DNA of 64,000 nt from Halothermothrix sp. (GTDB taxonomy: Bacteria; Bacillota; Halanaerobiia; DY22613): positions 109,495 to 173,494 of the forward strand of contig JAENYK010000013.1 of assembly GCA_016841825.1 (NCBI GenBank). Direction: 5' to 3'. The notes under the pieces are model-generated. The model made no database searches. It was not told where the DNA came from and worked only from the letters and a program-made list of their open reading frames with translations. Both the position numbers and the translations under genes were made by a program. Within the stretch, counting starts at the first letter, position 1. Every line of letters begins with the position of its first letter. Positions 58,497 to 64,000 of this stretch are shown in pieces.

Positions 58497-58703
58497 CTAT
58501 TCCACATTTGGATATGGCCATGAATAAAGGATTATACCAGAAGCAATAGTTGAAGACTCTTCAATAGTTACAGGAAGAGGATCACCATTAATTTCACCAT
58601 CTCTAGTAGATTGTATTTCTCCACCCAAAAAATCAGCAAAAATCGTTAAACTGTAAAGAATAAGCAAAACCACAACACTCAAGACACAGACAAACTTTTT
58701 CAT
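58497..58703 (-). CDS. Small secreted peptide
   Basis: This is a 68-residue protein with a strong signal sequence (MKKFVCVLSVVVLLILYSLTIFA) and a mature part of about 45 residues ending SWPYPNVE. AGAGGTGATA lies a few bases before the ATG, which supports real expression. The mature part is short, acidic and without cysteines, so it does not look like a bacteriocin. No family was recognised. It stands between toxin-cassette remnants, and a link to them is only positional. Confidence 0.55.
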   Translation of the reverse strand: MKKFVCVLSVVVLLILYSLTIFADFLGGEIQSTRDGEINGDPLPVTIEESSTIASGIILYSWPYPNVE

Positions 58704-59024
58704 AATATTATCACCTCTACCTTTCTATAGCTTTTTATAATAAGATGTATTTTTTAACTTGTTTTTCAAACTATCCTTCATAGACTTTAAACACTCAATT
58801 CTACAATCACTAACTATTTCATTAATCTGATGAAGCATTGCTTCAGAGATTGATCAGAATTACTCCATTAAAGGACTATATCACCAGTGAATTTAGACTG
58901 GCAAGTAACGATGAGCCTATCTTCATTGAATTGCTCTATCCATTTCGTTCTAATAGGCTATTCGTAGGATCTTAATATGACTTTAACAATATCGTTTCTA
59001 TAATTGAACGTTTAGAAGATACCC
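58704..59024. other. Intergenic with a plus-strand coding remnant
   Basis: Bases 58826-58975 on the plus strand read as a 49-residue open stretch without a start codon, including LIRITPLKDYITSEF and LLYPFRSNRLFVGS before TAA. Its composition looks protein-like rather than random, but I do not recognise it. It is opposite in direction to its neighbours and is probably the tail of a deleted gene. Nothing else was recognised here. Confidence 0.35.
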
Positions 59025-59459
59025 CTAAAAATATGGTGGCCATGTGAAATCACTGGCACTTCCCCCCAGATTGGTCCATACACATTGCCATCGACCTGTA
59101 AACTTCCACTGCCCATTTTGCTTTACAAACCAATAAAAATTACCCATATGACGTTCTTTATTTTCCCCTTCTACAAAAAATAATTTTGCCTCATCTTTAT
59201 TTATTGAAAATACTTTCATATATATTGATGGCGAATTAAAACCAGTATCCATATTTACATTTTCAAATTGATAAGCATAAAGAACGGTTTTCATTTCCAC
59301 AGGTAAGTAAAAAAGAAAAGGCAATATCAATATTAAAAACCATAAAACATAGATCTTACAACTAAAACACCAAGTTTTTTTAATAAACCAAAGCAATAAT
59401 AGACTGCCTCCAGCAAAAATGAAATAAAGTACTACAATATACAATATTGATTCTCCCAT
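59025..59459 (-). CDS. Small membrane protein, unknown
   Basis: This 144-residue protein has two hydrophobic segments near the N-terminus (ILYIVVLYFIFAGGSLLLLW and IYVLWFLILILPFLFYLPV) and an outside or cytoplasmic C-terminal domain with INKDEAKLFFVEGENKE and NFYWFVKQNGQWKFTGRWQC. AAGGGG lies about ten bases before the ATG. It follows the degenerate lysozyme-like remnant by 90 bases, in the position of an immunity gene in a toxin cassette, so immunity to a cell-wall-active toxin is a reasonable but unproved inference. Confidence 0.6.
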   Translation of the reverse strand: MGESILYIVVLYFIFAGGSLLLLWFIKKTWCFSCKIYVLWFLILILPFLFYLPVEMKTVLYAYQFENVNMDTGFNSPSIYMKVFSINKDEAKLFFVEGENKERHMGNFYWFVKQNGQWKFTGRWQCVWTNLGGSASDFTWPPYF

Positions 59460-59549
59460 TATTCACAACCCCTTTGAATAATTGATTAGCGATTTCGTTG
59501 TAGGTCTTCTCCAATATCCAATAATTCTTGTATATGTTTCTCTTCTTCA

Positions 59550-59940
59550 TTAAAACCAATTTTCAAAATCGCCAGGTGCTGAATCTTCTCGAGGAATTCT
59601 ATAACCAATATTATATAATGTTAATCAAATATCCCGTCTCGAAGACAAGTTTTCACGAACTGCACTTTGCCATTGTTTATTAAGAGTAGAAAGGTATGCT
59701 CCCACATACATTACATTAATAAAATCGTCATTTAATTGTTTTATAGTTACATTTATTCTAATATCTACTATTAATCCTTGTTTCTCCATTCTATTTACAC
59801 ACATGTGAACTTGTCCTAAACCTAAAGATGTATCCATACCCAAACAACCTAATGGTGTATCTAATATATGATCTTTTATGTCTACATTGTGATATTGTTC
59901 AATATAAATTGCCCAGCAATAACTAATTCCGGAACATGAA
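59550..59940 (-). pseudogene. Lysozyme-like domain interrupted by one in-frame TGA
   Basis: The frame reads ISYCWAIYIEQYHNVDIKD, LGCLGMDTSLGLGQVHMC and DDFINVMYVGAYLSTLNKQW, then NLSSRRDI, a TGA at 59625-59627, and continues in the same frame LTLYNIGYRIPRED to a stop at 59550. The LGLGQV, YVGAYL and TLYNIGY sequence of motifs is what I would expect of a lysozyme-like peptidoglycan-degrading domain; the family match is from memory and not verified. It follows an RHS linker fragment directly but in a different frame. The single stop codon and lost fusion suggest a recently inactivated toxin tip. Confidence 0.55.
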
Positions 59941-60010
59941 ATTTTTCTGAGGATATTTTATTGTTATATATTTCTTCATACAATGGCTCTGTTCCTTTGC
60001 ACAAACTGCC
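59941..60010 (-). pseudogene. RHS linker fragment, shortest copy
   Basis: CKGTEPLYEEIYNN is encoded here, the same linker that occurs in the copies at 61793 and 63337. Homology to RHS stops after about 15 residues where the lysozyme-like remnant begins, which marks a recombination junction. Confidence 0.65.
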
Positions 60011-60046
60011 AAAAAGCTGTTGTCACAATAATGATGACAACAGCTT
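60011..60046 (-). terminator. Cassette-end hairpin 2
   Basis: AAGCTGTTGTCA, loop, TGACAACAGCTTTTT on the minus strand: a stronger version of the hairpin found at 56926 and 63344. About 50 bases around it are shared between the three sites. Confidence 0.75.
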
Positions 60047-60150
60047 CAATATAACAACTATCAAACCCCATTGACCAAAGATTACTTTATCTTATCTGGA
60101 TTCTCACTAATAACTTACCTATCAAACAATTAATTTTATTCGTACTATAT

Positions 60151-60405
60151 TTATTCCCACCTTCCATTTGATGAACTATAGATCATAAATTCTCCTAATC
60201 GTAATCCAAACCATATTTTATATTCTCCAATATTCAGTTCATAGTAAATCAAACCCGATTAAGAAACTTCTTCTCCAATTCCCTCTAATGAGCTTGGTAG
60301 AATACCATTATTCAAGTAATTGGATGATTTTTTAATAACTTGCTTTTGAATCACATTACTAACAGCTTTTCTGTACCATTTCAATAATTTTTCACTAAAC
60401 TTACT
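60151..60405 (-). pseudogene. Coding remnant with one in-frame TAA
   Basis: One frame encodes SKFSEKLLKWYRKAV, NYLNNGILPSSLEGIGEEVS, then TAA (60261-60259), and continues without shift as SGLIYYELNIGEYKIWFGL to ENGRWE-like SSSNGRWE and a stop at 60151. No start codon or ribosome site is present. I do not recognise the family. Its position after a companion gene and before a cassette-end hairpin suggests another displaced tip or immunity remnant. Confidence 0.45.
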
Positions 60406-60435
60406 TCAACTAAAAATCGGTCAACTATTAAAATA

Positions 60436-61188
60436 TCAGTTCATCGCTTCTGATAACATTGCAATTTCTCCATTTCTGCTAACAGTTACAATTAATTTAT
60501 CTACTTTCATCCCCAAGGCTCTAATATACTTTACAGCAAACATTTCCATCACATAATAACTATGATGATGAAAAAGAATCTGTGGTCCAGTTATAGTATC
60601 CTTTAGCGATTCCACATACCAAAAATGTTCTGGTGATGGTATAGAATCATAAATGTAAATATATGATTTTATTAATCTAATAGCTTCTTTAGCGTATGAT
60701 ATTGCTTCATTGGCGGTACTAAGTACAACTTTGGTTTTTTGATTAAACAACTCTAAAGACATCTCTCCTATACCGATTATACTATATTCTCCCGAAGATT
60801 TATTGTATAGAACACCAGCTACAAATCTCGGAGGAAGAAATTCACCCCGTATAATTTTATAAAGTTTCAAATTGCCCCATATATCAAATTCCGCATATTC
60901 CAATTGCCACAAATTTGTATACTGGAGTCTTTGAATTATATCTTCTAGATTGTTGTATTCATTTTCCAAAAGTTCTTTCTGTAGTAGCCCTGGTAACACA
61001 AATGTTATTGGTTCAAATAATAAGCTCTCCACATACTCAACCTCTTCTTCCATTAATATATCTGGGTCATATTCATCGGTAGTTAATGTACGTAGATAAT
61101 CAAAAGTTCCTTCATGACTTAAAATTACAGGTGTGAAAAGAATAACTAGTGTTAATAGTGTAACTGTTTTAATAAGTATAGCCCGCAT
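60436..61188 (-). CDS. Exported companion (putative immunity) protein, copy 2
   Basis: This is a 250-residue homologue of the protein at 57070-57831, intact. I use ATG 61188, with AAAGGGG nine bases upstream; the ATG two codons earlier is too close to that site. The N-terminus is an export signal (ILIKTVTLLTLVILFTPVILS), followed by DEYDPDILMEEEVEYVE, IIQRLQYTNLWQLEYAEFD and a C-terminal VDKLIVTVSRNGEIAMLSEAMN. It overlaps the end of the HExxH-like tip by about 20 bases. The divergence from copy 1 is moderate along the whole length, so both may have been maintained. The family is unknown to me, and an immunity role is inferred from position. Confidence 0.7.
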   Translation of the reverse strand: MRAILIKTVTLLTLVILFTPVILSHEGTFDYLRTLTTDEYDPDILMEEEVEYVESLLFEPITFVLPGLLQKELLENEYNNLEDIIQRLQYTNLWQLEYAEFDIWGNLKLYKIIRGEFLPPRFVAGVLYNKSSGEYSIIGIGEMSLELFNQKTKVVLSTANEAISYAKEAIRLIKSYIYIYDSIPSPEHFWYVESLKDTITGPQILFHHHSYYVMEMFAVKYIRALGMKVDKLIVTVSRNGEIAMLSEAMN

Positions 61189-61411
61189 TTCCATAAACCC
61201 CTTTCCATAAAGTTTTTTTGAATTCTTCTACATCGCCATTTTTCCATGCCTTGTAATAGACATGATCTTTCCCTGGATTTTCATCACCATAAACCCGTTC
61301 TGCAAATTTATACTCCTCTGAATGAGCCAAAACTTCATAATCTAATTTCCTTTCTGCAGTTGGTTGTAGAGCATGTGTGCTTTCATGTTCAAGAGTAGTT
61401 GTATAGACCAT
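61169..61411 (-). pseudogene. HExxH-like RHS toxin tip remnant, copy 2
   Basis: From ATG 61411 the frame gives MVYTTTLEHESTHALQPTAE, VLAHSEEYKFAERVYGDENP and TLWKGVYGNAGYTY, 80 residues. HESTHALQ followed by a Glu-rich helix resembles a minimal zinc-protease motif. It is shifted by one base relative to the RHS core directly upstream (stop at 61389), so the native fusion is broken. A GAGG just before the ATG is a poor ribosome site. If expressed alone it might still be an enzyme. Confidence 0.6.
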
Positions 61412-61793
61412 CCTCAGCCACATCCTCACTAATAAACCTACCCACAGCAGGATCATAATACCGTGCATTATAGTAATACAACCCAGTAGCACCATCATCC
61501 TCTTTCCCGGTAAACTTATACCGCTCAGCATTAGCTGTGAGGAAGTCTTCACCAAAAGGTGCATACTCGTTATACGTACAGTTACCTGCTGAATCCATTA
61601 CAATCCGGGTACTTCCAAGATGATCAGTGAAGTAGTAAGATTTACCTCCAGTACCGTCACGGGCTATCCGTTTAGATCCCAAATTCAAGTAGCTTGTCTT
61701 CTCTATAGGTGCTGTCAAAGAACTGTAACTATTGTTATATATTTCTTCATATAATGGCTCAGTTCCTTGTCCATACACATAAACAGTTGTCAA
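61389..61793 (-). pseudogene. RHS/YD-repeat core, longest fragment
   Basis: This frame has no internal stop and encodes VYVYGQGTEPLYEEIYNN, SYLNLGSKRIARDGTGGKS, FTDHLGSTRIVMDSAG, YNEYAPFGEDF, YKFTGKEDDGATGLYYYNAR and YYDPAVGRFISEDVAEDG before TGA. It is the RHS repeat-associated core. The rest of an RHS protein (hundreds to thousands of residues of YD repeats) is absent upstream, and the only possible start is a TTG, so it is an orphan 3' cassette rather than a gene. Confidence 0.85.
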
Positions 61794-62188
61794 TCAATCT
61801 TTTTATACATTAATCCAGCATGATTATAGTACTATCTAGCTATCACTTAATAAAAGAAAAGGACTGTCTCAAAATGAGGCAGCCCCTTAAATTATTATTA
61901 ATCAATGAGTATCCATGATTTTTTTAGATACCTTCAGTAGACACTGCTATAACCTGCAGAATTCCAGCTGAAACATCATCAACCACATCTAACCTCTACA
62001 AATTCAAAATATTAAATCTTTACGGTAATAGGCACACTATTATTCTTACAGTAAGTGTATCGTTTCAAACTCAACGCAATTAAATGCTAAAAGTGTCAGA
62101 AGTGACGAAACGGTCCATTTCTGAGTCGAATTATGTACATGGATAATTTTTAGATCAGTCTTGCCCACTTCAATTCTAGGAAATCAAA
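61794..62188. other. Intergenic region with terminator-like hairpin
   Basis: The one recognisable element is GGGGCTGCCTCA-TTT-TGAGACAGTCC followed by TTTTCTTTT on the minus strand (about 61853-61893), a Rho-independent terminator that could serve the TPR gene 300 bases upstream. It also resembles common insertion-sequence termini, but no transposase or matching end was found. The rest shows no coding pattern. Confidence 0.55.
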
Positions 62189-63166
62189 TCAAATTAAATT
62201 ACTTCTACTCCTTCTTTCCATAAGTAGTGTTTGAGCTATCGCATAACTTTCTTGAGCTTTCTCATCTTGTAGCATTTCTAAATAAATATCTCCAAGTGTC
62301 TCAAATAATTCTACATCTTTTTCAGGGCTTTTCTTAACAAATTCTAATATTTCTCTTACTATAAATTCATCATTAAATTCATCTTCAAATATTTCCTTTA
62401 TAATGCTAAAAACAGTATCTAAAAAATGTGAACCAATTTCAAGATTCTTATAAATAATTTGTATAAGCTGTACTAAATGCTTGGTACCTATAAGAGATTT
62501 TCCTATACAAAAATAACCCTTACCTAATAGTAATAAAGAACGAAATGTTATTGAGTCAGGTATACTTGTGTCAACATTTTTATGATGTATCAAAGCTTTC
62601 TGAAAATCCCTCATGGCAAAGTAGGCACTTCCAAAATATAATTGAACTTCCCGTTGGTCATCTGCATTTAACTCTTCATGATTTAAACTTTTTAAAACAT
62701 TAATTACTTTTTGATATTGATTTAACATATGGTAGCATTCAGCTAGATATATCGAAGAATTAATGTAATATTCCTCGTACTGAGGATCATTACACTTTTC
62801 GAAATTGTTAATCGCGTTTTGATATAAACTTGTGACTTTATCCGATAACGAACCTAACTGTTCCTCTTCGTCATCTATCATGAATAAATAGATTTCTCCC
62901 ATTTTATAATATATCTCGGCCTTCTCACTATTTAAAAAATCATATTCCAATGCTTTTTGGAAATTTGCTATACCTCTCATTAAATCACTTTTACTTCTAT
63001 AGTATGTTTCCCCTAAGTAATAGTAGATTTTTTTTTCTATCTGAGAGGTTTTGACATTCCCAGTATTTAATAGTGTTTTCAATAAGGTTTCTGCATCGGA
63101 AAAATTCCCTTTATTTAATAAATTTATAGCTTCGTTTAAATAACTGGTTTCTTTAGCATTTTGCAT
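62189..63166 (-). CDS. Tetratricopeptide-repeat protein
   Basis: This is a soluble helical repeat protein of about 325 residues. TPR-type units are visible in NEAINLLNKGNFSDAETLL, YYYLGETYYRSKSDLMRG, AEIYYKMGEIYLF, YLAECYHMLNQYQKVINVL, LYFGSAYFAMRDFQKALIHH and LGKGYFCIGKSLIGTKHL. The start at ATG 63166 is preceded by GGAGGTG six bases upstream; a GTG at 63175 is possible. No other domain is fused. It lies between RHS fragments in the position of a cassette gene. TPR proteins act as binding scaffolds, so its partner cannot be named. Unlike its surroundings it is fully intact. Confidence 0.85.
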   Translation of the reverse strand: MQNAKETSYLNEAINLLNKGNFSDAETLLKTLLNTGNVKTSQIEKKIYYYLGETYYRSKSDLMRGIANFQKALEYDFLNSEKAEIYYKMGEIYLFMIDDEEEQLGSLSDKVTSLYQNAINNFEKCNDPQYEEYYINSSIYLAECYHMLNQYQKVINVLKSLNHEELNADDQREVQLYFGSAYFAMRDFQKALIHHKNVDTSIPDSITFRSLLLLGKGYFCIGKSLIGTKHLVQLIQIIYKNLEIGSHFLDTVFSIIKEIFEDEFNDEFIVREILEFVKKSPEKDVELFETLGDIYLEMLQDEKAQESYAIAQTLLMERRSRSNLI

Positions 63167-63199
63167 ATGTAACACCTCCGAAATATCTAAAAAATTTAC

Positions 63200-63337
63200 T
63201 TACCCCCAGTACCATTCACGGGCTATCCGTTTAGACCCCAAATTCAAGTAGCTGGTCTTCTCTATAGCTGCTGTCGAAGTACTGTAGCCATTGCTATATG
63301 TTTCTTCATACAATGGCTCTGTTCCTTTGTACAAACT
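63200..63337 (-). pseudogene. RHS linker/core fragment upstream of the TPR gene
   Basis: It encodes KGTEPLYEETYSNGYS, AAIEKTSYLNLGSKRIARE, and is broken at GTACCATTCACGG, where the 61.7-kb copy reads GTACCGTCACGG. RHS similarity stops there, about 25 bases before the TPR gene's ribosome site. It is a fragment without a function of its own. Confidence 0.75.
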
Positions 63338-63343
63338 GCCAAG

Positions 63344-63379
63344 AAAAAGCTGCTGCCACAATAATGATGACAACAGCTT
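63344..63379 (-). terminator. Cassette-end hairpin 3
   Basis: AAGCTGTTGTCA, loop, TGGCAGCAGCTTTTTCTT on the minus strand. It follows the truncated companion gene and directly precedes the RHS fragment that leads to the TPR gene. Confidence 0.75.
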
Positions 63380-63489
63380 CAATATGACAATTATTTAAAC
63401 TCCACTGATCGAAAAACACTTTATCTAACCTTTGTGGAAACTTTCATTCCTCCAAAAGCTCATCATAAAAAGATAGACTACGGATCATA

Positions 63490-63945
63490 TTAATTCATTT
63501 TTTCTGTCAATATAGAAATTCTACCATCAGTGCTTACAATGACTAGCAATTTATCTATCGTATGTCCACCACCGCTGAATAGGTAATACTTATATGCGTA
63601 CATTTCAATTACATAATAATTCTCATGATGCAAAAGAATCTGTGGTCCAGTTATAGTATCCTTTAACGATTCATTATACCCCAAACTTTCTGGCGAAACC
63701 TGAGAGTCATATATAAAAGTATAGGATTTTATTAATCTAATAGCTATTTGAGCGTATGAGACTATATCTTGCGGGGTATTAAGTATTAAGCTAACTTTTT
63801 GGTTGAATAACTCTAAAGACATCTCATCTAAACCAATTACATTGTATTTGTTCAACGATTTATTACATAATACACCAGCAATAAATTTTGAAGGATATAC
63901 TTCGTCTCGAAAAACTTTGATAAGTTTCAAATTCTCCGTCATATC
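63490..63945 (-). pseudogene. Companion protein copy 3, 5'-truncated
   Basis: The final roughly 150 codons are identical in protein sequence to copy 1 (57070), from NLKLIKVFRDEVYPSK to the end VDGRISILTEKMN-like terminus. The first roughly 100 codons, including the export signal, are missing because homology ends at 63945. The apparent ATG at 63942 is created by a base change at the junction, so no functional product is expected. Confidence 0.85.
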
Positions 63946-64000
63946 GTAAGCGTCAAATAGCCTCCACCTTGAAACGAGGTAGAGGCTATAGTATCATTTA
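63946..64000. mobile_element. Possible end of an inserted element with terminal hairpin
   Basis: The junction sequence carries ATAGCCTCCACCT-TGAAACG-AGGTAGAGGCTAT, a 13-bp stem with one G-U pair, 12 bases after the break in the companion gene. A subterminal hairpin and no visible target duplication would fit an IS200/IS605-type end, but the element runs out of the window and no transposase is visible. Confidence 0.35.

Larger units (their letters stand above)
63341..63945. repeat. Duplicated block, right copy (matches 56921-57533)
   Basis: This is the second copy of the roughly 610-base block. It is cut off at 63945, where sequence after ATATC changes completely. Near identity to the left copy indicates a recent duplication or gene conversion. 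Confidence 0.9.

Noticed and set aside
61412..61564. N-terminal half of the frame 61169-61564 as a real protein
   Set aside because: It is the RHS core read in the wrong frame; only the part after about 61411 matches the tip homologue.
61853..61893. GGACTGTCTCAAAA as an IS terminal repeat
   Set aside because: It forms a self-contained terminator hairpin with a T-run, and no inverted partner or transposase gene was found.
58497..63166. Rap/Phr-like quorum system from the TPR protein and the small secreted peptide
   Set aside because: The genes are 4 kb apart with other cassettes between them, the TPR protein lacks the Rap N-terminal bundle as far as I can see, and the peptide has no clear pro-peptide repeat.
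1..64000. CRISPR arrays, tRNA or rRNA genes, phage genes
   Set aside because: No regularly spaced short repeats, cloverleaf sequences, rRNA segments or phage structural genes were seen on either strand.

Overview
The window looks like a chromosomal segment of an anaerobic, low-GC Firmicute, perhaps of the Halanaerobiales type. This is an inference from AT-rich sequence, strong AGGAGG ribosome sites, consensus sigma-A promoters, a leucine T-box and gene families typical of that group; no rRNA or tRNA gene is present to fix the taxonomy. Almost every gene lies on the minus strand, so operons read from high to low coordinates.

Layout from left to right. At 1-5851 is a peptide/oligosaccharide-type ABC importer (family 5 binding protein, hairpin, DppB, DppC, partial DppD). 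At 6216-9455 is a serC-like/serA/DUF1015 operon. At 9771-36431 is the main accessory feature: an NRPS/PKS assembly line read from a perfect TTGACA-17-TATAAT promoter at 36540-36568. It encodes a 4,273-residue NRPS with four C-A-T modules, a 2,598-residue hybrid (KS, decayed AT, KR, ACP, C, A, T and a half C domain), a KS-DH-KR-ACP PKS, and two small unrecognised proteins before a terminator at about 9716. No working acyltransferase, thioesterase, epimerase or phosphopantetheinyl transferase is visible in the window. My hand-read adenylation codes give Val-like, Val and Val-like for the first three modules, an unassigned fourth residue, and Gly in the hybrid. The predicted chain ends in a beta-hydroxy extension, then glycine, then an alpha,beta-unsaturated extension.

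At 36.6-40.1 kb is a small accessory group: a papain-like Cys/His protein, an alpha/beta hydrolase plus methyltransferase pair, and a GNAT acetyltransferase. It is interspersed with short structured repeats that resemble decayed IS200/IS605 ends. At 40.3-49.5 kb is housekeeping: an SNF2/SWIM helicase, leuS behind its T-box leader, and tldD/pmbA. At 49.8-56.8 kb is a carbohydrate locus: a GH65 phosphorylase, two MalFG-type permeases, a family 1 binding protein and a divergent LacI-type repressor, with two nearly identical operators. One operator sits at the predicted transcription start of a perfect promoter.

From 56.9 kb to the right edge the window is a graveyard of RHS/YD-repeat polymorphic-toxin cassettes. 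It holds repeated pieces of the RHS core and linker, HExxH-like and lysozyme-like toxin tips that are out of frame or carry single stop codons, intact exported companion proteins that may be immunity proteins, a cassette-end hairpin repeated three times, a duplicated block of about 610 bp with one copy cut off at 63945, and a TPR protein gene.
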